The position numbers and the translations under genes are program-made. Below the pieces are notes generated by a model. That model was not told the DNA's origin and did not search any database. It saw only the letters and a program-made list of their open reading frames with translations. Below are positions 15,419 to 23,994 of a stretch of 44,216 bases of DNA, piece after piece (within the stretch, counting starts at the first letter, position 1; every line of letters begins with the position of its first letter). The DNA is from Desulfosarcinaceae bacterium (GTDB taxonomy: Bacteria; Desulfobacterota; Desulfobacteria; Desulfobacterales; Desulfosarcinaceae): the NCBI GenBank assembly GCA_030066015.1, contig JASJCL010000054.1, positions 1-44,216 on the forward strand. Reading direction: 5' to 3'.

Positions 15419-16443
15419 TAAGCGTCCGCGCTGGCTGCGGCCGCATCGGCTGCGACGTAGATTCGTAGAAGGGCCTCGAGGCTGCGCCGCCCTTCGACGC
15501 CGTCGCAGATCAGCGGGGCGCCCGTCTCCAGCGCGTCGAGAAAGTTGTGGTAAAGGGCGATATGGCCGGCGGCCTTGTCCGAGCGTCGCCCATCGTCGGC
15601 AGTGGCCGACCTCGGGAACAACCCCAACCCATCCCCATCCCCCTGACGGCAGCGGATGACGCGGTCCCCTTCGATCAGAATCCCGCCGCGCGTCCCATAG
15701 ATCGCCACACGGTGGCGGAAGCCGGGTGAGGCTGCCGTCGTCGCCGCAATAGTGGCCAGGACACCAGAAGCAAAGCGTAGATTGACAACCGCCGTATCCT
15801 CTACGTCGATCTTCTGATGCCGGGTGGCCGTCACGGCCTGCACCGACACCGGATCCCCCCAGAACCACACCAGCAGGTCGATGAAATGAATCGCCTGGTT
15901 CATCAGGACGCCGCCGCCATCCAGATGCCAGCTCCCCCGCCAGGCGCCGTTGGTGAAATAGGCGCTGTCTCGCCGATAGGGCAGCACCAGGTTGGCCAGC
16001 AAGGGCGTACCGAAAACCGCCTCGCGCAACAGATACCTTAATCGTTTGAACAGCACCTGGGTGCGCCGCTGATATGCAACTGCCAGCAGGCGCCGGGCAT
16101 TCGTACTGGCCGCAAGCATGGCGTCGGCACCTGCCAGCTCGATGGCCATGGGCTTTTCCACGATGAGGTGCTTGCCCGCCAAGGCGGCCCGGACGCCCTG
16201 CTGGGCGTGGCACCCGCTGGGCGTGCAGATGGCGACGACGTCCACCTCCGGATGGTTGCAGATCTCGCTGAAGGTCATGGCAGGAACCCCGAAGCGGGCC
16301 CGGATGAGCGTATCGTCCGCGGGAGAGCGGGTGGCGACCGCCACCAGACGGGCCCCTCGCCGGGCACAGGCCTGAAGAGCGGCAAAGTGGTACTGGCTCG
16401 CGTGACCGCGGCCGACGATGGCGAAGCCGATGGGTGCTGGCAC
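15418..16443 (-). CDS. Gfo/Idh/MocA-family NAD(P)-dependent oxidoreductase
   Basis: A 341-residue protein with the N-terminal Rossmann fold (FAIVGRGHASQYH), the hallmark Lys in VEKPMAIE near residue 97, and the substrate-domain signature GGGVLMNQAIHFIDLL near residue 178. Length is normal for the family. These enzymes oxidise or reduce sugars, inositols or related hydroxy compounds; the substrate is not evident. The start is GTG with GGGAGA a few bases upstream. It is convergent with the cytochrome operon and has no sugar-nucleotide genes beside it, so its pathway is unknown. Confidence 0.9.
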   Translation of the reverse strand: MPAPIGFAIVGRGHASQYHFAALQACARRGARLVAVATRSPADDTLIRARFGVPAMTFSEICNHPEVDVVAICTPSGCHAQQGVRAALAGKHLIVEKPMAIELAGADAMLAASTNARRLLAVAYQRRTQVLFKRLRYLLREAVFGTPLLANLVLPYRRDSAYFTNGAWRGSWHLDGGGVLMNQAIHFIDLLVWFWGDPVSVQAVTATRHQKIDVEDTAVVNLRFASGVLATIAATTAASPGFRHRVAIYGTRGGILIEGDRVIRCRQGDGDGLGLFPRSATADDGRRSDKAAGHIALYHNFLDALETGAPLICDGVEGRRSLEALLRIYVAADAAAASADA

Positions 16444-16701
16444 GCGTCTCCCATTTCAGTGTGGGGTTGAGAACGAGCGGATGCTCAGGTAAAGCGTTTA
16501 CCGGAAGAGATTATGTCAGGAGATCCAAGGGGTCAATCCCCATCAATGGCCATTGGCCGAGGTTGGGTGGCGTGCCCAGCGCGCACGGACGCATTTTTAG
16601 AGCCCGGCGATGGCGGTTGGGTGCGGTGGTGCTCGGCCACAGCCGACCGAAATGCGCTGACGGCGCTGAAACATGCGGCCAGCGCATCGTGCAGTGAAGC
16701 A

Positions 16702-16860
16702 TTAGAAGATCCGCCGCATCCACAAAAAGGGTTTGCGTCGAAACGGTTTGGCATGTCGTTTGGCGTTGAAGGTCCGGGCGGCTTTGATCTTTCGGGCGAT
16801 CTTCCATATCAGGTAGAGTAGCCCGCCCACGCCCACGGCACCCATCAGCAATTCCATCAT
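16702..16860 (-). CDS. Small membrane protein, 52 aa
   Basis: The ATG at 16860 is preceded by GGGAGGGA with a six-base spacer, a strong ribosome binding site. The product has one membrane helix at about residues 3-20 (GAVGVGGLLYLIWKIARKI) followed by a highly basic tail (KAARTFNAKRHAKPFRRK) ending MRRIF. Codon use is like that of neighbouring genes. The design, a single helix plus cationic cytoplasmic tail, is common in small stress or regulator proteins, but I know no family for it. The 250 bases downstream to the oxidoreductase start look empty. Confidence 0.55.
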   Translation of the reverse strand: MMELLMGAVGVGGLLYLIWKIARKIKAARTFNAKRHAKPFRRKPFLWMRRIF

Positions 16861-16979
16861 GGGCAGTCCCTCCCGTGGGGCGCGGGAGACCGCCGAGGTG
16901 CGACGTCCGACCGCAGACGTCCCCCGCGCTGGTTGGCGAATGCTGCGTGCACGGCAGCTGGGGATGGAAGGGTAAGGGC

Positions 16980-17162
16980 CTATCCGGTCTCGTCGTTCAC
17001 TTCCGCCCCAGGCGCGTTCTTCTGTATCGACGCGATGGCGTTCAGCGCGGAGCGCTTCTGTTTGTATCCCTGGCTGCTGAACATGGTCTCGCCGTTGGGC
17101 GCCTTGAATCGGAAACGAAACTCACCGGATTTGTCCTTGTAGACGTCAAACTTATAGGCCAT
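16980..17162 (-). CDS. DUF1508 (YegP-like) small protein
   Basis: 60 residues with the typical pattern of the YegP/DUF1508 family: F-x-x-Y-K-D-x-x-G-E-F-R-F-R-x-K-A-x-N-G-E near the start, then SSQGYKQKRSALNAIASIQKNAP. A strong AGGAGGAG lies before the ATG. The family is small, soluble and widespread; its molecular role is unclear (often general stress). E. coli YegP has two copies of this motif, here only one. It sits among other small minus-strand genes. Confidence 0.85.
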   Translation of the reverse strand: MAYKFDVYKDKSGEFRFRFKAPNGETMFSSQGYKQKRSALNAIASIQKNAPGAEVNDETG

Positions 17163-17245
17163 GGGTCATCTCCTCCTTCAGATAGGGTGCGGGATCGGCA
17201 TCGCGGGACTTGCCCATCCCCGCTCCGGTTCCATATACACTGCCG

Positions 17246-17626
17246 TCACTGACGCAGAACGCCGGCCAGCAATGCCTGTATGCCGTCGCCGCCCCTCTCC
17301 TGGGCGAAGGAGAGAATAACGGGCACGAACTTGCCGATCATGTCCATATCCAGGCCCAGCCCCTGAAAGGCGCCTGCCAAGCTGGCCAACCCACCCAGCT
17401 TGCCGCCGCCCAGCAGGGAGGTTAGACCGCCGATAGCCTCGCCTATCCCGCCGCTCTCCGGCGCGGCCTCGAGCAGCGCCCCCACACCCGGCAGGGCATC
17501 GGCAATCTGGCCGAACTCGCCATCACCGAGTTGTTCCTGGGCCAGTTTGAACAACGCTCCGGCGCCGCCTCTGGCCTGATCCTCCGACACACCGAGCTGC
17601 TGTGTTAACAGGTCCAACAATTCCAT
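17246..17626 (-). CDS. DUF2780-like helical protein
   Basis: 126 residues from ATG 17626, chosen because GAGGAGG lies nine bases upstream; a TTG seven codons earlier overlaps that site. The sequence is helical with Gly-rich turns (LLTQQLGVSEDQARGGAGALFKLAQ, then IGGLTSLLGGGKLGGLASLAG, IGKFVPVILSFAQERGG), the pattern of DUF2780 proteins. No signal peptide or cysteines are present. Function unknown. It is separated by about 80 bp from the DUF1508 gene and may be cotranscribed. Confidence 0.75.
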   Translation of the reverse strand: MELLDLLTQQLGVSEDQARGGAGALFKLAQEQLGDGEFGQIADALPGVGALLEAAPESGGIGEAIGGLTSLLGGGKLGGLASLAGAFQGLGLDMDMIGKFVPVILSFAQERGGDGIQALLAGVLRQ

Positions 17627-17848
17627 AGAGGGCCTCCTCTTCTCCAAAGGGTTCAGTGGCTGATCGGTCAGTTATTTAGGCAAATCACTTGCCAACACCG
17701 GTGCGTCGGCGGCAAAATGGCGCAAGTGCCCCGCAGACGATGGGTTGTAGACCGCCAATGTGACCGTGGCCGAAAGGGAGTGCGGATGAAATTGTGTGAT
17801 AAGCGCCACCGTTTGCGGCATATCCCCCATTGAACCAGAGGAGCTCTC

Positions 17849-18835
17849 ATGGGGAAGCTCTCATTGACCCGCCTCATCTCGGGCGGCGTGATCACCAACT
17901 ATCATTGTGTCTCCCGTTGCGGTCACTGCCTCTACAACAGTGGTCCCCATCGGTCGAAAGACTACCTGGACACCCGGGCCGCCGAATCGATTTTTGAGAC
18001 CATCGGGCGTCACGGCTGCGGCGCAATCCACATTGGCGGGGGCGAGCCCTTTCTGGCGCCGGAGAAACTGTTGGCGGTGGTTCAAACCGCCGGCCGATGC
18101 GGTATGGCCATTGACTATGTGGAGACCAATGCAGCCTGGTGTACGCGCATAGATGCAGCGGTCGACCTGCTGGGCAGTCTTCGGGAGGCTGGTCTGGAGA
18201 CCCTCCTGCTCTCCATCAGCCCATTCCACAACGCCTTCATCCCCTTCCAGCGGGTCCGAGACCTCATCGCCGCCTGCCGCTTGGCGGGTGTGCGGGTCTT
18301 CCCCTGGGTCAACGCCTTCGTTCGCGACATCGACCGTTTGGGCGCCGATCGGCCCCATGGGATGACGGAGTTCGAAGCGGCATTCGGTCCGGGCTATCTG
18401 GCCGCCATCCCCGACCGCTATTGGATCCACCTTGGCGGCAGAGCCCTGGAGACCTTTCGCCCGCTCCATCCCGTCCATACTGTCGAGGAGATCCTGGCCA
18501 TCGGCCCACGCAGCTGTGCGCGAACCCTGGCCGACACCGCCCACTTTCACATTGACCTCTACGGCAGCTACATTCCCGGCCTCTGCAGCGGATTGGCGAT
18601 CGCCATGTCGGATCTTGGCGGACCGTTGCCGGAAGGGAAGTATCCGCTCATCGACCAGCTGAATGAAAACGGTATTCGGGGGCTATACGGGCTGGCCTGC
18701 CGGCGCCATGGCTACCTGCCCAAGCCGACCGGCTACCTGTCCCACTGCGACCTGTGTGATGATATTCGCCGTTTCCTGCAGAAGCGGCACTCCGATCGGT
18801 ATCCCGAACTGGCGCCGGAAGGGTTTTATTGGTAG
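17849..18835 (+). CDS. Radical SAM protein of unknown specificity
   Basis: 328 residues. The [4Fe-4S] SAM-cluster motif CVSRCGHC (C20, C24, C27; CX3CX2C) is followed by a glycine-rich SAM loop, HIGGGEPFL. Further cysteines occur in GRCGMAID, AAWC, PRSCARTL, PGLCSG and a C-terminal HCDLCDDIRRFL pair, which could hold an auxiliary cluster, although the full SPASM pattern is not evident. The N-terminal position of the motif and total size fit a minimal partial TIM barrel. No obvious peptide precursor or partner gene is next to it. A Shine-Dalgarno (GAGGAG) precedes the ATG. Confidence 0.85.
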   Translation: MGKLSLTRLISGGVITNYHCVSRCGHCLYNSGPHRSKDYLDTRAAESIFETIGRHGCGAIHIGGGEPFLAPEKLLAVVQTAGRCGMAIDYVETNAAWCTRIDAAVDLLGSLREAGLETLLLSISPFHNAFIPFQRVRDLIAACRLAGVRVFPWVNAFVRDIDRLGADRPHGMTEFEAAFGPGYLAAIPDRYWIHLGGRALETFRPLHPVHTVEEILAIGPRSCARTLADTAHFHIDLYGSYIPGLCSGLAIAMSDLGGPLPEGKYPLIDQLNENGIRGLYGLACRRHGYLPKPTGYLSHCDLCDDIRRFLQKRHSDRYPELAPEGFYW

Positions 18836-18856
18836 ACCTGAAGGGCCGCATCCTGG

Positions 18857-18883
18857 GTGCCCGCCAGCACCGGCGGCGTTTTT
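18857..18883 (+). terminator. Probable intrinsic terminator after the radical SAM gene
   Basis: A CCGCC/GGCGG stem (18861-18865 with 18872-18876) with an alternative GTGC/GCAC pairing is followed within two bases by five Ts. It lies 25 bp past the stop codon. Confidence 0.55.
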
Positions 18884-18981
18884 CAGACGGAGGGGGATAT
18901 GGCGAGGGCCCAACCTGGCGGAGGGTCGATGAGGGTGCGCGATGCGTAGGCATGACGGGCGGACGCGCCAGGAGGGACGGG

Positions 18982-21117
18982 TCACTCCACGAACCAGCGC
19001 GCCCTTATCTCCTGGTAGGTGCCGTTTTCGATGAGTTCCAGCAGAGCCACATTGATACGATCGCGCAGCGAACTGTCCACTGGGAAGGCGAATCCGTAGC
19101 TCTTCTTCTCGAAGGTGAGCCCGACCACTTTGACCTTGCCCTTGCCCTCGCGCCGGGCGTAGTGCTGCAGGACGGGGGCATCGTAGACAATGGCGTCCAC
19201 CTCACCATTTTCCAGAAGCCCAAAGGCCGCATCGATGGTCTTAAGCCGTCGACAGGAGATCCCCTGGGTGTCCAGAAAGGCCTCCGCCGTGCTCTTCTCG
19301 ACGGTGGCGACCCGCTTGCTGTAGAGATCGCTGGGATCATTGATGGAGCTGTGCAGTTCTCTGACGGTGACCGTACTGGTCACGGTGGCGGTGAAGTAGG
19401 CGAAGACAAAATAGCCGGCCAGAATCCACAGCAGGCCAAAGGCGCGGCCCCGTCCACCGGTAGGTGTCTTGTCCCCATAGCCCACCGTAGTGACCGTCAC
19501 CACCGCCCACCAGATCGACTGCCAGATACCCTGCCGGTAGTGGGGTGAAAATTGGGGGTTGTGGCGGCGCTCCAGCAGCCAAATGACATGCGCGGCGGCG
19601 ATCAAAACCAGCGCGAAGAGCCCGACGCCGTAGAGCAGCTCGGGTGCGAAGATAACGGCGAAGACTTTGAGGAGGACTTCGCCCAAGACGGTGTCCGCAT
19701 CCTCCGACACCATGATCTGCAGACCGGAGGTGAGAAAGGTGTGGGAGAAATCCAACTGCCGCTCCCGGTTGGAGGTGATACCGATGCCCGAAACCGCTAC
19801 ATCCGCCACACCACGCCGGACCTCGTCAATCAGCTTGGCAATGGTGTTGACCCCGTAGAGCTCGTAGCGCAGGTCCAGCATCTGGGCCATCTGCTCCCAC
19901 AGATCGATGGTGAAGCCCTGATAGCGCTGATTCCGGTAAAAGACAAAGGGTTCCGTCCGCTGGGTGACGACCTTTAGGTGCGGAATGTCCGGTGCGGCGG
20001 TATCGGCAGTGGCCGGCGGCGACAGCGCCATGGGACGCTGACGGCTGCGCGCCGCAACCAGCCAATGGGCTGTCCGGGCAGCGTGGGCACGCAGCCACTC
20101 CCGTGCGTGCATCTGAATCTCCCCATAGCTGCCTTCGCCCGATATCATGCGGGCGTTTTGGCGGGAGATATCCTCCAGTGAGATCGTTGCCATCTCGAGC
20201 AACTGGCGAATGTCGGGGTGCGCCTCAAGGAAGGTGCGGTTGACAACCGCCCGGATATCATTGGGCGGGAAGCCCATGGCGCAGGGGGTACTCGGGCAGC
20301 CTGGCAGATCGGCGACGGCGACCTGCGATTCGAAGGCCTCAAGCCCATTCGGCAGACTGGCGAAGGGTACTTCGAGCCAGCGGACCTCTCTGCCCGGCTG
20401 CAGCGTGCCCACTGTCCAATTGGGGGTCCAGGTGTAGAAAAGGACGGGATCGCCCGCCTGGTATCGTTCCACCAGTTCGGCCATCATGGGAGAGTAGTCC
20501 CCCTGAATCTGCTCCACGCTGTCTTGCAGCCCGTATGCGGCCAGGTGATGGTCGACCACCGCTGCGCAGCCCCAGCCGATATTGCAGCCGATGAGATCGG
20601 CCTTGCCATTCCCGTCACGATCGAACAAGTGCGCTAGGGCAGGATCTTTGAGGTCGCTCAGTCGACGAATCCCGTGGGCCTGGGCGGTAGCCGCGTCCAC
20701 CAGGTAGCCTTGGAGAGCTCCCGCCCGCACCACGTAACCGACCACTTCAAGATTGGCGCGGGCGGCGGGTGACGCCAAAAATGTCGTGTGCCCGGGCAGC
20801 CATCCATTGACCCATAGATCGACACTGCCCTTGGTCGCGGCCTGGTAGAAACCCCAATTGCTCATGGTGACCGGGCCTTCGACCCGGTACCCGAGGGATT
20901 CCAGAAGTTGTTTGATGACCTCGGCCTGAAACCAGCCGGTATCCCAGGTAGCCCGGGCCATGCGCACCGTCCCGCGTTCTCCGCTTCCGGACGACCTGGT
21001 TTCCGCATCAGCGGCGCCCGCCCGCCGGACCCCACCCGTCCCCAGCATCACCATCAGGACAACCAGGCCCACTGCCAGGGCCGGCCCCCACTCGGAGCAG
21101 TGCCTTCGAAATTGCAA
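18982..21117 (-). CDS. Glycine-betaine-type binding domain fused to a glutamate-receptor-like K+ channel
   Basis: 711 residues from TTG 21117 (AGGAGG four bases upstream; a frame-open TTG at 21183 lies upstream of the -10 box). A signal peptide covers about 1-36. Residues about 49-345 form an OpuAC/ProX-like substrate-binding domain (WDTGWFQAEVIKQLL, TMSNWGFYQA, VDLWVNGWLPGH, IGWGCA). Residues about 379-475 and 590-711 are the two lobes of a second, SBP_bac_3-type binding domain (SGIGITSNRERQLDFSHTF; GEVDAIVYDAP). These lobes are split by TM1 (about 480-515), a pore helix with the K+ filter TTVGYGD (543-549) and TM2 (about 555-580), exactly the GluR0 arrangement. It probably gates K+ flow by ligand, perhaps an osmolyte. 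Divergent from a hybrid kinase gene. Confidence 0.88.
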   Translation of the reverse strand: MQFRRHCSEWGPALAVGLVVLMVMLGTGGVRRAGAADAETRSSGSGERGTVRMARATWDTGWFQAEVIKQLLESLGYRVEGPVTMSNWGFYQAATKGSVDLWVNGWLPGHTTFLASPAARANLEVVGYVVRAGALQGYLVDAATAQAHGIRRLSDLKDPALAHLFDRDGNGKADLIGCNIGWGCAAVVDHHLAAYGLQDSVEQIQGDYSPMMAELVERYQAGDPVLFYTWTPNWTVGTLQPGREVRWLEVPFASLPNGLEAFESQVAVADLPGCPSTPCAMGFPPNDIRAVVNRTFLEAHPDIRQLLEMATISLEDISRQNARMISGEGSYGEIQMHAREWLRAHAARTAHWLVAARSRQRPMALSPPATADTAAPDIPHLKVVTQRTEPFVFYRNQRYQGFTIDLWEQMAQMLDLRYELYGVNTIAKLIDEVRRGVADVAVSGIGITSNRERQLDFSHTFLTSGLQIMVSEDADTVLGEVLLKVFAVIFAPELLYGVGLFALVLIAAAHVIWLLERRHNPQFSPHYRQGIWQSIWWAVVTVTTVGYGDKTPTGGRGRAFGLLWILAGYFVFAYFTATVTSTVTVRELHSSINDPSDLYSKRVATVEKSTAEAFLDTQGISCRRLKTIDAAFGLLENGEVDAIVYDAPVLQHYARREGKGKVKVVGLTFEKKSYGFAFPVDSSLRDRINVALLELIENGTYQEIRARWFVE

Positions 21118-21449
21118 CCCGCCTCCTATCCGGTTGTTATTATATACAATCTTATTACATCCAGAAAGCGGCTGAGAAGTCAACCGTCGACCGACCCGCC
21201 GGCGTCCCTCTTGCCGTCAGCGCTTGGCATCCCCAGAACGACAGGGGGTATTGATTATTGACACGGGCAGCGGCGATGAACAACTCTATGATGTAAGATC
21301 ACGGAACCTTAGACTGCCGTCGTCGGATCGGCCGTCACGGCCGGCGATCACCTGCGACGCAGCCGTCTTCAGGCGCAGCGCAGGCGTCGGCGGTGCATTT
21401 CTGGATCGTCGGATCACCTCGCATCACCCCAGAGGGGATGATCTTTCGC
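21118..21449. promoter_or_regulatory. Divergent intergenic region; -10 box for the channel gene
   Basis: On the minus strand a perfect TATAAT (21144-21139) lies just upstream of the TTG start at 21117, predicting a leader of only about 15-20 bases that contains AGGAGG. The -35 match 17 bases upstream (TTTCTG) is poor. On the plus side a TTGACA at 21258-21263 has no -10 at the right distance (TATGAT is 23 bases away). The remaining roughly 250 bases show no gene. Confidence 0.4.
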
Positions 21450-23972
21450 ATGAGCAAGGATATCTGGATAGAAAACGCCCCCATTGAGAATGGACCGCCA
21501 AACTTTCCGTCGCGTCCGACCCTCTTTCAAGACGAGGGAGGGCTGTGGCACCGCATCATCACCACCCGCCTGGAACTGATCGACTTTGCCCGCACCCACT
21601 CCCTGGAGGCGTTGCTGACCCGTGCATTGGACCTGGTGGGCAGCTTCGTAGAGAGTCCCATTGGCTTTTACCACTTTGTTCATTCGGACCAGAAAACCCT
21701 TTCGCTTCAGCAGTGGTCCACCCAAACCCTGGAAACCTTCTGTCAGGCAGACGGCAAGAATCGCCACTATCCCATTGATGAAGCGGGCGTATGGGTCGAT
21801 TGTGTCCATCGCAAAAAGGCGGTGATCCATAACGATTATGCCGCCCTTCCCCACAAGAAAGGGTTGCCCGAGGGGCATGCCGAAGTGGTCCGTGAACTGG
21901 TGGTGCCCGTGATGCGGGGTGACCGCGTAGAGGCAATCCTCGGGGTCGGCAACAAGCCCGTTGACTACACCCAACGGGATGTTGAAATCGTGACCTACCT
22001 GGCGGATGTGACCTGGGAAATTGTCCGCCAGAAACGTGCCGAGATGGCCCTGCGGGAGAGCGAGGAGCGGTATCGGCTGCTCTTCACCAACGCCGACGCC
22101 CTGGTTTCCGTCTACGATCGGGATGGCGTCTGCCAGTTGATGAATCCTAAGGTTGCCGAGCTCTTTGGCCGTTCCCCCAAAGCGTGTGTCGGCAAGCGCC
22201 TGACGGAACTGCACGATGATCAGGGAGCGGTCTACGCGGCCCGTATCCGGCGCGTCATCGACAGCGGCGAGCCCCAGGTCCATGAGGACGCCGTGGCCTT
22301 TCCCCGGGGCACCCGCTGGCTCCTATCGCGGGTCCATCCCATCCCGGACAGTGACGGCGTCTACCGGAAAGCCCAGATCATTTCCCAGGACATCACCGAC
22401 CGCAAACGGGCCGAGGCCGATCTGCAGCGCAGCAACGAGCAACTGCGCCTGGCGCTGCAATCCGCCAGTATGGGCACCTGGGACTGGGAAATCGGCCAAA
22501 ACCGGGTGCAATGGTCCCAGGAGACGCACGCCATTTTCGGTGTCACCCCATCCGACTTCGGGGGCACCTACGAGGCCTATCTGGAATTTGCTCCCCGCGA
22601 AATCCGCGCGGACATCGATCGGCAGATTCAGGCATTCCTGGAAGCACCAGCAGCTTCCAACCTCATTCATTACGAACATCCCATCTTCACCCAAGACGGC
22701 ACTGCCAAGTGGATTCAGATTCGCGGTGCGATCGTCACGGGCGCCGATGGTGCCCCCCGGCGTATGGCCGGTGTGGTCACCGACATCACCGATCGCAAGG
22801 CGGCTGCGGAGGCACACGCCCAATTGGAAGTCCAATTGCAACAGGCCCAGAAGCTGGAGTCCATCGGCCGATTGGCAGGCGGTGTGGCGCACGACCTGAA
22901 CAACCTGCTGAGCCCCATCCTGGGCTATAGCGAGCTGCTGCTGTCGGACGCCCAATCGAACGAGCTGCCGACGGAATCGCTGGAAGGCATCCGCAATGCC
23001 GGCATCCGGGCAAGAGATTTGGTGCGTCAACTGCTGGCGTTCAGCCGTAAACAAAATTTGGCCTTCAAGCCGATCGATCTCAACACCATGCTGGACAATT
23101 TCAACAGCCTGCTACGCCGCACCATCCGAGAAGATATAGAGATCCACTGGTCGCCAGCGACGCACCTCCCGCTGATCGAGGGCGATGTGGGACAGCTGGA
23201 GCAGGTGCTCATGAACCTGGCGGTCAACGCTCAGGACGCCATGCCGCAGGGAGGCCACTTGACCATTGAAACCATTGCGGTCGAATTGGACGACGCCTAT
23301 GCCCAGTCCCGCGAAGGCGTCCGTCCGGGGGCATACGTCATGCTGATGGTGAGTGACACCGGCCGGGGAATGACGGCTTCTGTGCGCAAGCACATCTTCG
23401 AGCCCTTCTTCACCACCAAGCCCAAAGACAAGGGCACCGGCCTCGGTTTGGCCACGGTATACGGCATTGTGAAGCAACACGGCGGCAATGTGTGGGTTTA
23501 CAGCGAACCGGGCCTCGGTACCACCTTCAAGGTATATCTCCCCGTGGCACCGGATGCGGATTCAGCGCGCGAGCAGATCGCCCCGCCAGCAGAAGCCGCC
23601 AGGGGCTCGGAGACGATCCTATTGGTGGAGGACAGTGAACTGGTCCGCAAGCTTGCCCATGATGTTTTGGCACGCCAAGGCTATACCCTGCTCACCGCCG
23701 CCAACGGGAAGGAGGCGCTACGCTTGCTGGCGACCTACGACGGCCGTGTGGATTTGCTGCTGACCGATGTGATCATGCCCGAAATGAACGGCAGGCAGTT
23801 GTTCGAGCGGGTGACGGCGCACTACCCCCAGATCAAGGCCGTGTACATGTCGGGCTACACCGACAATGTGATCGCCCGCCACGGGGTGATGGAGGCGGGT
23901 ATCGACTACCTTCAGAAACCGTTCACCATCGCCGCGCTGGCGGCCAAGGTGCGCCAGGTGTTGGACACCTGA
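21450..23972 (+). CDS. Soluble hybrid sensor histidine kinase (GAF-PAS-PAS-HisKA-HATPase-REC)
   Basis: 840 residues from ATG 21450 (GAGGGG upstream); two earlier in-frame ATGs lack spaced sites. Domains in order: GAF (about 30-190; IGFYHFV, VVPVMRGDRVEAILGVGNK), PAS (about 203-325), PAS/PAC (about 330-455; GTWDWEIGQNRVQWS), HisKA with phospho-acceptor H481 (GGVAHDLNN), HATPase with LMNLAVNAQDAMP, DTGRGM and GTGLGLATVYG, and a C-terminal receiver with D773 (LLTDVIMPEMNG). No transmembrane segment, so it senses a cytoplasmic signal, e.g. redox or small molecules via GAF/PAS. No output regulator lies nearby; it is divergent from the betaine-domain/K+-channel gene. Confidence 0.93.
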   Translation: MSKDIWIENAPIENGPPNFPSRPTLFQDEGGLWHRIITTRLELIDFARTHSLEALLTRALDLVGSFVESPIGFYHFVHSDQKTLSLQQWSTQTLETFCQADGKNRHYPIDEAGVWVDCVHRKKAVIHNDYAALPHKKGLPEGHAEVVRELVVPVMRGDRVEAILGVGNKPVDYTQRDVEIVTYLADVTWEIVRQKRAEMALRESEERYRLLFTNADALVSVYDRDGVCQLMNPKVAELFGRSPKACVGKRLTELHDDQGAVYAARIRRVIDSGEPQVHEDAVAFPRGTRWLLSRVHPIPDSDGVYRKAQIISQDITDRKRAEADLQRSNEQLRLALQSASMGTWDWEIGQNRVQWSQETHAIFGVTPSDFGGTYEAYLEFAPREIRADIDRQIQAFLEAPAASNLIHYEHPIFTQDGTAKWIQIRGAIVTGADGAPRRMAGVVTDITDRKAAAEAHAQLEVQLQQAQKLESIGRLAGGVAHDLNNLLSPILGYSELLLSDAQSNELPTESLEGIRNAGIRARDLVRQLLAFSRKQNLAFKPIDLNTMLDNFNSLLRRTIREDIEIHWSPATHLPLIEGDVGQLEQVLMNLAVNAQDAMPQGGHLTIETIAVELDDAYAQSREGVRPGAYVMLMVSDTGRGMTASVRKHIFEPFFTTKPKDKGTGLGLATVYGIVKQHGGNVWVYSEPGLGTTFKVYLPVAPDADSAREQIAPPAEAARGSETILLVEDSELVRKLAHDVLARQGYTLLTAANGKEALRLLATYDGRVDLLLTDVIMPEMNGRQLFERVTAHYPQIKAVYMSGYTDNVIARHGVMEAGIDYLQKPFTIAALAAKVRQVLDT

Positions 23973-23994
23973 GCCCACGCCGGATGCCATCACA

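Noticed and set aside
14273-16213. 646-codon frame opposite the cytochrome and inside the oxidoreductase
   Set aside because: Overlaps two well-supported genes on the other strand or frame; composition is typical of a shadow.
21258-21292. TTGACA and TATGAT as a promoter for the hybrid kinase
   Set aside because: Spacer of 23 bases is too long for sigma-70.
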